From positions 1 through 58,842 of the forward strand of contig RQOU01000059.1 in the NCBI GenBank assembly GCA_008373165.1: 58,842 nt of DNA, written 5' to 3'. Positions 27,156 through 35,438 of the stretch are shown here, in pieces. The notes below the pieces were generated by a model. It saw only the letters and a program-made list of their open reading frames with translations. It made no database searches and was not told the origin of the DNA. The position numbers were made by a program, and so were the translations under genes. The stretch is from SAR202 cluster bacterium (GTDB lineage: Bacteria; Chloroflexota; Dehalococcoidia; Lucifugimonadales; Lucifugimonadaceae). How positions within the stretch are numbered: position 1 is the stretch's first letter; the number at the start of each line of letters is the position of its first letter.

Positions 27156-27865
27156 GCCGGGTTCTTGATGTAAATGGTGTAACGGGTGGTTATGGGTCGG
27201 TACAGATTCTAAACGGGGTTGACCTGTATGTTGACGAAGGCGAGTTAGTCACCGTCATAGGTCCCAATGGATGCGGGAAATCCACGTTTATGAAAGTTCT
27301 TTTTGGTATCGCCGATCGATACGAAGGTACGTTTATCCATAGGGGTGTTGATGTTTCATCCTGGCGTACTGACAAATTAGTAAAACGCGGTATTGCATAT
27401 GTCCCACAGGTCGACAACGTATTTCCGTCGTTAACCGTTTACGAGAACTTGCAGATGGGAGGGTTGAATATGAGTTCAGGGGTTCTTAAAAAGCGAATTG
27501 ATCAGGCTTGTGAAATGTTCCCGGAAATGCAATTGCGCATGAGTGATCTGGCTGCTTCACTTTCAGGTGGAGAAAGGCAAATGTTGGCCATTTCGCGGGC
27601 TTTGATATCTGATCCGACATTCCTTTTGTTGGATGAGCCCACTGCCGCACTTTCACCAAAATATCAACAGGATATTATTGGGCGTATCAATGAACTGAGG
27701 AAACAAGGAATTACGGTATTAATTATTGAGCAAAATGCTAAATTATCGCTGGCTCGATCAGATCGTGGATACATATTTGTGGGTGGTAAAGTGGCTCACG
27801 CTGCCCCTGCAACTGATCTTTTGAATGACCCTGATATCGGAGCTTATTTTCTCGGGACGCGCTAA
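27152..27865 (+). CDS. livF: Branched-chain amino acid ABC transporter ATPase, LivF-type
   Basis: 237 residues. Walker A GPNGCGKST (37-45), signature SLSGGERQMLAISRAL, Walker B FLLLDEPTAAL, and switch IIEQNA as in LivF proteins. The ATG overlaps the livG stop (ATGA). It is the last gene of the importer operon and is convergent with the LysE-type gene; a 13-bp inverted repeat between them probably terminates both. Confidence 0.95.
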   Translation: MSRVLDVNGVTGGYGSVQILNGVDLYVDEGELVTVIGPNGCGKSTFMKVLFGIADRYEGTFIHRGVDVSSWRTDKLVKRGIAYVPQVDNVFPSLTVYENLQMGGLNMSSGVLKKRIDQACEMFPEMQLRMSDLAASLSGGERQMLAISRALISDPTFLLLDEPTAALSPKYQQDIIGRINELRKQGITVLIIEQNAKLSLARSDRGYIFVGGKVAHAAPATDLLNDPDIGAYFLGTR

Positions 27866-27897
27866 TCGTCGAATCGGTTTGCGATCAGTTTATGTTT

Positions 27898-27936
27898 ATA
27901 GTTCAATATTAGTTTGAATAATCAATATTGAACTAT
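27898..27936. terminator. Bidirectional inverted repeat between convergent livF and lysE-type genes
   Basis: ATAGTTCAATATT (27898-27910) pairs perfectly with AATATTGAACTAT (27924-27936) over 13 bp with a 13-nt loop. The right arm overlaps the stop codon of the LysE-type gene. The stem is AT-rich with no long T tract, so its strength as a terminator is uncertain. Confidence 0.55.
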
Positions 27937-28562
27937 CGGAATATATATTCGGCAAAAATTATTGCTGCAAACACGAACATCAGTAACGCCATTGCTGCGC
28001 TGAATTTATTTGATGCTTTACCCAGCTTAGCCGCTCGGTTACCTCCGGTCATGAAGATAGCTACACCCACGTACCAAGAGGCATCTATACAAACCCCCAT
28101 TAGTGCCATCGCGAGCAGAATCTGCATGCCAAGATCGGCATTAATAAACGGTGCATATATTGCCAACATCCAGGCAAATATTTTCGGGTTCAGCAGTGCT
28201 ATTAAAAAGCCTTGAGCAAAACTGGAGTGAACAGAAAATTGATTCTTATTGGGATCGCTTGGTTTTATTGAGCCTGATAGTGATTGTTTGGCAAAAATAT
28301 ACCCTAGTACTACAAGCACAATTGCACCTGTCAATCGTAAAACATCAACCGTACCTGAGTGAATAGATATGGCAGTGATCATTCCTGAAGCAGCCAAGAA
28401 TGAATAGATTCCAAATCCGAGGCCATGCCCAAGTCCGGTCAATACTCCGTGCCTACGTCCATTTACAACGCTATTGCGCAGTACCGTAGCTAAGGATGGG
28501 CCCGGGCTCATTGCTCCTAAAATAAACACCCCTGCTAGGGCCAACCAGGCTTCTAAAGGCAT
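27933..28562 (-). CDS. LysE/RhtB family amino-acid exporter
   Basis: 209 residues with five to six membrane segments. The N-terminal family motif is GAMSPGPSLATVLRNSVVNGRRHGVLTGLGHGLG (residues about 16-49). These proteins export amino acids or their analogues. Sitting head-to-tail with the end of an amino-acid-type importer cluster is suggestive but convergent, so they do not share a promoter. ATG start clear. Confidence 0.92.
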   Translation of the reverse strand: MPLEAWLALAGVFILGAMSPGPSLATVLRNSVVNGRRHGVLTGLGHGLGFGIYSFLAASGMITAISIHSGTVDVLRLTGAIVLVVLGYIFAKQSLSGSIKPSDPNKNQFSVHSSFAQGFLIALLNPKIFAWMLAIYAPFINADLGMQILLAMALMGVCIDASWYVGVAIFMTGGNRAAKLGKASNKFSAAMALLMFVFAAIIFAEYIFR

Positions 28563-28655
28563 TTGTCATTTCTCGTTTCGAGTAAATGCACATAGCCGTC
28601 CTCTTTTAAGCAAGATGGTCTTGGCAATTAAGTCACATTTAAATTTGTAATTGAC

Positions 28656-28685
28656 CGTCATTGATGGTTGTGGTCATGAATGACG
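28656..28685. terminator. Weak inverted repeat 3' of a lipoprotein gene
   Basis: CGTCATT (28656-28662) pairs with AATGACG (28679-28685), 16-nt spacer, about 15 bp past the stop of the lipoprotein gene on the minus strand. It has no T tract, so it may be a terminator or chance. Confidence 0.3.
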
Positions 28686-28699
28686 CATATGACGTTTTC

Positions 28700-29338
28700 T
28701 TATTTGGTCAACCATTTTTCAAGTTCTTTACAGTTGGTTGATGGTTCGAGTGGTTTGCCATCGTCACCTTCGCACATCATCACGAGATTTCCGATGACAG
28801 TGTAATCATTGTAAGTGGGCACCCGGACCGGGCATGGCATTTTTTGACTGGGTGGAATATCACCACCTTTTTCAGGCTCTAGATATGACGCTGATACTTT
28901 CGAGGAGCCGTTGCTGATTTCCTGTACCGCAGATTGCCAGCCTGCACTTTGGCATGAAGTCCGGTCCATAGTCCCGTCTCCTGGCGCTTCTCCGAGTTCG
29001 TTGTGAAATGTCTGTGCTTCGGCTGCAGCAACGCCGAGGGTTTTAGCATCGTCAGCGCTTGGGTAAATTAGTACTCCTACTTCAGCGGCGTTCAGGAATC
29101 CCCACTTAGCAGTTGTAGCTCCTGGATAATCAAGCAAAAAATCCTTTTGCGCTTTCCAGCCGATCGATTTGACATCGTCTTCTGTGAAGTTCGTTGTCGA
29201 TTCAATCATTCTTATCACTTTTGGGAAATCCGGATTTCCGCCTTCTGTATCAGTTACTACAGATCCATCGCCTCCACAGGAGACAGTGAATAGGGCAATA
29301 ATCAGGAGTGAAGTAGCAAGTGCGCGTACTCTAAACAT
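28700..29338 (-). CDS. Putative lipoprotein, paralogue of the 13038 gene
   Basis: 212 residues. The signal peptide ends LFTVS-C21-GGDG, a lipobox. The mature part shares FTEDDVKSIGWK, PGATTAKWGF and the closing VIGNLVMMCE with the protein at 13038-13547, with about 40 extra residues containing a CPVRVP segment. It has several cysteines (in TSCQSAG, MPCPV, MCEGD and TNCKE), which would fit an exported disulfide protein. Function unknown. Two copies in one window point to a lineage-specific family. Confidence 0.75.
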   Translation of the reverse strand: MFRVRALATSLLIIALFTVSCGGDGSVVTDTEGGNPDFPKVIRMIESTTNFTEDDVKSIGWKAQKDFLLDYPGATTAKWGFLNAAEVGVLIYPSADDAKTLGVAAAEAQTFHNELGEAPGDGTMDRTSCQSAGWQSAVQEISNGSSKVSASYLEPEKGGDIPPSQKMPCPVRVPTYNDYTVIGNLVMMCEGDDGKPLEPSTNCKELEKWLTK

Positions 29339-29551
29339 AGATAACCATCACTTTACGTATGAAGTTTATTTTGAGGTTTATTTGCTGTGACCATATGATC
29401 TGTTATTCATATGCGTCAAGGCATGATTTTTCATGTATGGACTATTTTTGAGAATTTTAATTCGTGTGATTGGGTCGAATTGCGGATCGTTTCAATAATC
29501 CATAATTTATCTATCACTTATCAATATTGGATTGTTACTTTCGATGTGAAC

Positions 29552-31018
29552 TCACAACTTTGCTTCAGTGTGAATTTGGATTCGGTCTACCATTCGATTG
29601 TGTATACGATCAAACACCAACGTATGAATGGGTAACAATCCGAACCAGTACGCGTAACCTATTAGTCCTCTGGGGTTAAAAGTTACTGTTTGCGTGAGTT
29701 CTATATTTTTTTGTGTGTTTGGTGAATTCGAGCACGCGACTTTGAGGTCGAACAAAGCATCTCCTGGCAATCGCATTTCTGCCCGCAGCGTTAGTCGTTT
29801 TTCAGATGATCTTTCGACTACCCAGAAATCTACCTTGTCTCCGACTTCCAATTTGCCCAGTGGTCTGCCCATTCGGTAACCGACGCCACCAACCATTCTG
29901 TCCAGTGCTCCTCTAACACGCCATAACCATGTCGCCCAAAACCAACCGTACGATCCGCCCACCGATTTAATCGTGCTCGACGCATACTCAATATCACCTT
30001 TTATGCTGGTCACACGTTTTTCGATGAATCTAGTGCCTAATTGCCAGTGGCTTCTGTTACTGCGATTGTTATTACGCAACGGTGGATTTGCGTCTATGAA
30101 TTCGAGTCGTTTTTCTTCGTTGGATAAAGCTGAAGCGACTGCTTCTCTTGTCGACATTACCTTTACGTTGAAAATTTTGGCTGAATCATTTGAAATTACT
30201 GATTTATGAAGGGCGCTATCTACGATGCGCCGGCCAATTCTGAAGTGTGCAGGGGTGAAAATTCTTAGCCAATGGCTTGAAAGCGATGGAGAAATGAAAG
30301 GTATGTTGATCATGAACCGCTTAAGGCCTCTTGATCTTGCATAAATTTTTATCAAGTCGAGGTAGGTGATCACGTCAGCACCGCCGATTTCGAAAATGCT
30401 GCTTTTGCGATTATTGTATGAAGCAGCTGCAATAAGATATTTTGACAAATCTTCCGCTGAGATTGGTTGTAAGGGTTGGCGAACCCAGCGCGGTATTATC
30501 ATCGCTGGAAGTCGTTCAACTAGTGCTCTGACCGCTTCAAATGGCATAGAACCCGTTCCGATCACTATTGATGCTCGGAATTCTGTAACTGGGACTCCAG
30601 AATTTCTTAGAATTTCTCCGACCTTCCACCGACTACTCATATGGGCCGAATTGCTTTTAGAGTTTTGTGCTAAAGCACTCAGATAAATAATTTTTGATAA
30701 TTGGGCGTTTGATGCAGCGTTGGCGAAATTGGCAGCAGTTTGTGCTTCGATTTCTTCGAAGTCATCAGTTTCTCCTAGAGAATGGACGAAATAATAGGCA
30801 ATATCAGCGTTTTTAAACGCGCTTGTTATTGCCTTTTTCTTCGACAAGTCTGCCTTTATAGCTACTGCATTTTTTGGCAAATTAGTTAATTTGCTAGGAT
30901 CTCGTGTGATGCACCTGACTTCTTTGAAAAGTTGGGATAACTGTTTCAAGATCAGATTTCCGACATACCCAGTCGCGCCAGTCAGTATTACCGTTTGCTG
31001 ATTTATCGGTGGATTCAA
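29552..31018 (-). CDS. SDR-family NAD(P)-binding protein with C-terminal DUF2867
   Basis: 488 residues. The N-terminal atypical SDR domain has the nucleotide motif TGATGYVG (about 13-20) and YYFVHSLG. The C-terminal third reads like DUF2867 (MGRPLGKLEVGDKVDFWVVE, LRAEMRLPGDALFDLKV), ending in a hydrophobic segment. This YbjT-like fusion is widespread and biochemically unclear. The start is TTG and overlaps the stop of the SRPBCC gene (TTGA), so it is cotranslated. As third gene of the B12-regulator operon, it is a likely target of that regulator. Confidence 0.85.
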   Translation of the reverse strand: MNPPINQQTVILTGATGYVGNLILKQLSQLFKEVRCITRDPSKLTNLPKNAVAIKADLSKKKAITSAFKNADIAYYFVHSLGETDDFEEIEAQTAANFANAASNAQLSKIIYLSALAQNSKSNSAHMSSRWKVGEILRNSGVPVTEFRASIVIGTGSMPFEAVRALVERLPAMIIPRWVRQPLQPISAEDLSKYLIAAASYNNRKSSIFEIGGADVITYLDLIKIYARSRGLKRFMINIPFISPSLSSHWLRIFTPAHFRIGRRIVDSALHKSVISNDSAKIFNVKVMSTREAVASALSNEEKRLEFIDANPPLRNNNRSNRSHWQLGTRFIEKRVTSIKGDIEYASSTIKSVGGSYGWFWATWLWRVRGALDRMVGGVGYRMGRPLGKLEVGDKVDFWVVERSSEKRLTLRAEMRLPGDALFDLKVACSNSPNTQKNIELTQTVTFNPRGLIGYAYWFGLLPIHTLVFDRIHNRMVDRIQIHTEAKL

Positions 31019-31500
31019 TACAAGAGATCTCGCAAAGAGTGTTGGCGATATTTAAAGATTTTCTTTAGGTCACGTTTGACGAAAAGCGCATGCGTAAAAC
31101 GACTAAATGGAACTTTGTAGGTAACGACGTCTTTCACCTGGGTCGAGTCTTTATCGTGTTTCTGTAATAAGTGTTCATGATGCCAATATCGGTATGGTCC
31201 GCTTTTTTGTTGGTCAACGAATCGATACGGAGGTTGCCAAATAGGTATTTCAGATACCCATTTCATTGGAAAGCCTCTGATCTTCAGGCGGTACTCGATA
31301 GTGGTGCCGACCCCCATTCGAATGGGGGTATCTGAAACGATATTAAAGTGCAGCCACGGAGGGGTGATTTTATTGAGATTTTCTGCCCTTGCAAAGAATT
31401 CAAACGTTTCTTCTAAAGAGCGATTCACAATAGTTTGAGTTGTCAGTTGGTAAACGTTGCCGTTGAGACGTTCAATGATAGGTGGTGAAAATGTTGTCAT
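31015..31500 (-). CDS. SRPBCC family protein (cyclase/dehydrase-like ligand-binding fold)
   Basis: 161 residues. An N-terminal strand (VYQLTTQTIVNRSLEETFEFFARAENLNKITPPWL) is the helix-grip opening of SRPBCC proteins, and RYWHHEHLL and VKDVVTYKVPF lie further on, as in the YfjH/polyketide-cyclase-like subgroup. It binds a hydrophobic ligand in a deep pocket; the ligand is unknown. It lies 31 bp after the B12 regulator gene and overlaps the SDR gene by four bases. The pair SRPBCC plus SDR-DUF2867 is a recurrent partnership as far as I recall. Confidence 0.85.
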   Translation of the reverse strand: MTTFSPPIIERLNGNVYQLTTQTIVNRSLEETFEFFARAENLNKITPPWLHFNIVSDTPIRMGVGTTIEYRLKIRGFPMKWVSEIPIWQPPYRFVDQQKSGPYRYWHHEHLLQKHDKDSTQVKDVVTYKVPFSRFTHALFVKRDLKKIFKYRQHSLRDLLY

Positions 31501-31531
31501 CCGTCTGGGAGGCCGAGATTGACGATATCTT

Positions 31532-32431
31532 CTAATCGTCTATCAGCTCAACTATGTTCACATCAAGCGCGTCGGATAGATTTTTCAAGGTTGCAAAACT
31601 GACGTTCTGTTTGCCATGCTCTACTGCACTTACGTAACTACGATCTAACTTGGAGGCCGTGGCAAGTTGCTGTTGGCTGAGGCCTTTCTCTTTCCTGAAA
31701 TGTTGGATTCTTCCCCCCAGATCGGTGAGCATTGCCTGTATCGTCTTAGCAGAAATACCCAGATCAAATCTTTCGGTTGTCCATTTGAGTGCGGTGACAG
31801 GATCTGACGCTACATAATCTGCAGTTTCCAGGGAATTCTGCGAGCCATTATTGTTGATTGCTCCTCCGCCGACAATGATTGTGGTAGAGGGGGCGGCGCT
31901 TTTCACGATTTTTATGGTTTCTGCAGCTGCAGAAACCTGTTCTGATAGCGTTACCGACAGGCATAGAAGATCTGGTTCGTTTGATTTTACGATCTCGAGA
32001 ATTGCATCGTTCGGAGTATCTGTTCCAAGGAAATCCACATTCCAACCATCGAAACGTAATAAGTCGGCGAATATGAGCGCCCCTCCCAAATGGGTGTCTC
32101 CCGCCACCCCAGATACAATCGCATGTAATCCAGTTTTAGATCCGTCGGGGTAAGAATGCTTGACAAGTGCAAGCAGACGAAACGCAATCTGTGTGGCCCG
32201 GTGTTCAGTCGAAATATTCAGCTCACCACGGTGCCATAAAGCACCAATTTCAGCCATTGAGTGAGATACCAAGTCTATGTATATTGTTGTTGGTGCCCAT
32301 CTCTTGGAAATTGAATCTTCAATCACTTCGCTGGCACGTGTTTGATCTCCTGCTATTAACGCATCGAGAAGTGCTGTTTGATGTTTTCTGAGCTCAGGAG
32401 CACGAGGTTTTGTACGAAATTTATGATTCAT
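31532..32431 (-). CDS. B12-binding CarH/LitR-like photoreceptor domain fused to a C-terminal XRE HTH
   Basis: 299 residues. Residues ~15-92 form the four-helix B12-cap domain, with W66-H67 and E76-H77, matching the W-x9-EH motif plus the His next to Trp that becomes a ligand after photolysis in CarH. Residues ~100-220 form the Rossmann-like cobalamin domain with D112-T-H114-L-G-G117 (DxHxxG, lower axial ligand H114) and GGGAI. Residues ~236-299 form an XRE/Cro HTH (LGGRIQHFRKEKGLSQQQLA through LDVNIVELIDD). Known CarH/LitR proteins instead have an N-terminal MerR HTH. It is probably a cytoplasmic, adenosylcobalamin-dependent repressor whose DNA binding changes with light. It heads an operon with SRPBCC and SDR genes, so autoregulation is likely. 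No obvious ribosome binding site precedes the ATG. Confidence 0.85.
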   Translation of the reverse strand: MNHKFRTKPRAPELRKHQTALLDALIAGDQTRASEVIEDSISKRWAPTTIYIDLVSHSMAEIGALWHRGELNISTEHRATQIAFRLLALVKHSYPDGSKTGLHAIVSGVAGDTHLGGALIFADLLRFDGWNVDFLGTDTPNDAILEIVKSNEPDLLCLSVTLSEQVSAAAETIKIVKSAAPSTTIIVGGGAINNNGSQNSLETADYVASDPVTALKWTTERFDLGISAKTIQAMLTDLGGRIQHFRKEKGLSQQQLATASKLDRSYVSAVEHGKQNVSFATLKNLSDALDVNIVELIDD

Positions 32432-32987
32432 AGATCGGTCACGCGCCCAAGCACTTACTAATTGAAAGGTTTAACTTAAAAACCATATGTTTCCTAAATG
32501 TTGCGAGCAAATGACGTAGTTGTTACACATGTGGGTCGCCTGTGTTGTATATTTTCAACCACCAGAGATTTCTCAACGTTATGCGATCGAAGTTGTTATC
32601 GACCATTCAACTGGATTGCAGCGTGTTATTGGTTTGACCCGTTGACGTCCTTTCGGACTCTTCTAAATCAAGTTTCTGCCCAAGATATATCTGTTTTGCA
32701 TTCCTTCTTTAAACCTAATTGGTCTAAACCTTTAGATGATGAAACCGTATCTATACAACATTATCGCATAAATGGTGACTTTACACCACAGGGACTGTAA
32801 AGTAGGATATATTCAACAAATAATAATAAATGAAACTTTAATTCAAATTTTCAAACTGGGATCTATCCGATTACGTATGTTCGAATCACAGTCAGAATGT
32901 TCTCAAAATGAAAATCGATTAGAATTTCTTGTTTTTCATGACCCTTAGCCGATAACTACTCTGTAGCCTGAATTGACCTAACAAACA
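32432..32987. other. 556-bp divergent control region
   Basis: It lies between the B12-regulator operon and the MMPL gene. I see no believable gene (a 100-codon frame at 32498-32800 looks random). It includes the 8-bp palindrome CACATGTG (32526-32533), flanked by ACACA (32525-32529) and TGTGT (32541-32545), and a small GGTTT/AAACC repeat near 32467-32483. The right half is AT-rich. It is the natural place for operators of the B12-XRE protein. Confidence 0.45.
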
Positions 32988-35213
32988 ATGTTTTTTTCTT
33001 CTTCGTCCACTCCGAAAAGAGCCGTCGCTGGCTTATTTATCTGGCTTCTAGCTGTAGGGATGGTGTTCTCCTTAGCTCCCAAACTTGATGATGTCACTAC
33101 AAACGAGACTGAGGAGTTTCTGCCTGCCGGAGCGGAATCGGTTCAGGCTCTCGAATTAAGAGCTGAAAAATTTCCATCAGGGGATGGTATTCCAGCATTG
33201 GTGGTGTTCAGTTCGCGAGATGATATTGCTAGTAAGAATGAAGCTGTTGAGTCATTTACCAAAATCGCTAGATCGGCTGCAGCCCCAGAAGCGATTCAAT
33301 CGGTTCTCTCTCCAGGCGATTCTCTAGCTGCAAACGCTACTTTGAATTCTGAAGATGGTTCCACGTCTATGGTGGTGGTTACGATTAATGGCTTACCTTC
33401 TAACCCCCCGTTTCAGTCGGCCGTAGAGTGGCTATCAGACCGAGCAGCGGAAACTGGTGGTGAATTGAAAGATCCCGAAGGCCAAGTGGTAGACACAGCG
33501 GTAACAGGACCGGCGGGTATCATCATTGATGCTGTTAAAGTTTTTGGAAAAATTGATGTAGCAATAACTGCAGCTACTGGGTTACTTGTCCTTGTCCTAC
33601 TTTTGCTGATTTATCGATCTCCTGTTACGGCAATTATCCCGCTATTAGTAATTGGATCTGCTTTATCACTAGCACAGGCGATTGCTGCATTGTTGGCTGA
33701 CAATTTTGATTTGCCTTTGAATGGTCAAGTAACCGGAATCATGTCTGTCTTGGTCTTTGGGGCAGGCACCAATTACGCTCTTTTCATAGTCTCCAGATAT
33801 AGAGAGGAGCTAGTCAGTCAAAGTGATAAGTGGTTGGCTATGCGATCTACTATGTCCCGTGTTGGACCCTCAATTGCAGGGTCTGCTGGGACCACAATGG
33901 TTGCGATGTTAGCTTTGACTTTTTCTTCTTATGGCTCCTTCAGGTCTCTGGGCCCCATGCTTGCCATGGCTATCTTTGTTGTTTTATTGAGTGGTATTTT
34001 TGTCATGCCAGCCGTCATAGCTCTGTGTGGGCGGTGGGTCTTCTGGCCACGGCCTTTGATTCAAAGTCATTCATTTTCGGATTCTGGTGTTTGGAGCAGG
34101 GTTGGCCAACTTGTTGTGCGCCGGCCATTGCTCATTTTCTCCATAACGATGATTGGGATTGTTATAGCGACCATACCTGCATGGTCGATTAAGCCTAGCC
34201 ATAATTTTTTGGCTGGTTTTCCTGACGATATGGAATCGAAAGTGGGCTATGAAATGCTTGCTGAATCATTTCCCCCAGGGCGTCTTGCACCTACCGAAAT
34301 TTATATTGTCGCTTCTGAGCCTAATATCTTGACTGCAGCTGTAGAAATTGATGATTTGACAGCACGGCTTGCAAACATGGAGGACATTGTGAGCGTGACG
34401 GGTCCCACCCGCCCGGCTGGACGTCCGGTGAACTCCGGGGGGTATCTAGAGCAGGGAGGCGGAAGATTTATTTCGCTTGATGGGTCTACAGCGCGAATCG
34501 ATGTAGTTTTGAAAGGCGATCCGTATTCCACTGAATCACTGGCTACGATAGTAACAATTCGTGAAATCCTCTCAAGTACTGAATTTCCAACGCTGCTAGC
34601 CCCTTACACGCTCGTAGGAGGTGATACTGCCATAGAGTCAGATACCAAGGCTGCTATAGATGCCGACGTTAGCTGGCTGGCGCCTGTATCTCTCATTGCG
34701 ATTTTACTGATTCTCATTTTATTGTTGAAATCTGTAGTTGCGCCACTGTATTTAGTTTTCAGTGTCATAGTGAGTTTCGGAGCCACTTTCGGTCTGTCAG
34801 TATTTGCGTTTCAGGAGATTTTTGGACATTCAGGTGTTGCGTATCAGAACGGGGTTTGGATGTTCATTTTCCTGGTTGCTCTAGGGGCCGATTACAACAT
34901 TTTTGTGATGTCCCGTATCCGTGAATCGGTGGGGCAGCATGGAATTAGGCAGGGTATAGCAATAGCAGTTGGTCGGACTGGTGGTGTCGTTACATCCGCT
35001 GGAATAATTCTCGCAGGCACATTTGCTGTTTTGACTACACTTCCATTGAGGGATTTATTCCAGCTTGGCTTTGCTGTCAGCTTGGGCGTTCTCATAGATA
35101 CATTTATCGTAAGAGCTCTTCTGGTCCCGAGCATGGCTGCCATTTTAGGAGAGTGGAGTTGGTGGCCTCGCAAAACAGGACGCACAACAGATATACCAGT
35201 TAACTCCTCGTAG
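32988..35213 (+). CDS. MMPL/RND-superfamily transporter
   Basis: 741 residues with about 12 membrane segments: one N-terminal helix, an external domain (about 35-170), a five-helix bundle (about 185-365), a second external domain (about 400-550) and a second bundle (555-725). Signature segments are GAGTNYALFIVSRYREEL in the first bundle and GADYNIFVMSRIRES in the second, as in MmpL proteins. It would export lipids or other amphiphiles using the proton gradient. It is divergent from the B12-regulator operon. The cargo is unknown. Confidence 0.93.
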   Translation: MFFSSSSTPKRAVAGLFIWLLAVGMVFSLAPKLDDVTTNETEEFLPAGAESVQALELRAEKFPSGDGIPALVVFSSRDDIASKNEAVESFTKIARSAAAPEAIQSVLSPGDSLAANATLNSEDGSTSMVVVTINGLPSNPPFQSAVEWLSDRAAETGGELKDPEGQVVDTAVTGPAGIIIDAVKVFGKIDVAITAATGLLVLVLLLLIYRSPVTAIIPLLVIGSALSLAQAIAALLADNFDLPLNGQVTGIMSVLVFGAGTNYALFIVSRYREELVSQSDKWLAMRSTMSRVGPSIAGSAGTTMVAMLALTFSSYGSFRSLGPMLAMAIFVVLLSGIFVMPAVIALCGRWVFWPRPLIQSHSFSDSGVWSRVGQLVVRRPLLIFSITMIGIVIATIPAWSIKPSHNFLAGFPDDMESKVGYEMLAESFPPGRLAPTEIYIVASEPNILTAAVEIDDLTARLANMEDIVSVTGPTRPAGRPVNSGGYLEQGGGRFISLDGSTARIDVVLKGDPYSTESLATIVTIREILSSTEFPTLLAPYTLVGGDTAIESDTKAAIDADVSWLAPVSLIAILLILILLLKSVVAPLYLVFSVIVSFGATFGLSVFAFQEIFGHSGVAYQNGVWMFIFLVALGADYNIFVMSRIRESVGQHGIRQGIAIAVGRTGGVVTSAGIILAGTFAVLTTLPLRDLFQLGFAVSLGVLIDTFIVRALLVPSMAAILGEWSWWPRKTGRTTDIPVNSS

Positions 35214-35219
35214 ATTTGT

Positions 35220-35279
35220 CGGTATGAGGATCCGACGTTTTTATACGTAGTTCTATTACTTACGGTGATCCTCATATCG
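35220..35279 (+). terminator. Long-loop inverted repeat after the MMPL gene
   Basis: CGGTATGAGGATC (35220-35232) pairs with GATCCTCATATCG (35267-35279) over 13 positions with one G-U pair; the loop is 34 nt. It starts 7 bp after the MMPL stop. It could end transcription or protect the mRNA; there is no T tract. Confidence 0.4.
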
Positions 35280-35438
35280 AATCGGATTGTCGTCTAGACT
35301 CTGTGTTCACGTGATCATGAGCAAAATAATGATCCGTCATGGGTTAATTATGTTAGTGAAACTTTTGAATGTTAGAGATTCTAAAATTCGACGTTTGTAC
35401 TAACGCATATATTCCAAACACTTCGTATACTCATAAGG

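Noticed and set aside
31532-32431. Reading the B12 protein as a corrinoid methyltransferase subunit
   Set aside because: A fused HTH domain, the W-H/E-H motif and lack of a partner methyltransferase favour a regulator.
32498-32800. 100-codon open frame in the divergent region
   Set aside because: No ribosome binding site, no recognisable domain, cysteine/tryptophan-rich random composition, and it starts in a probable promoter region.
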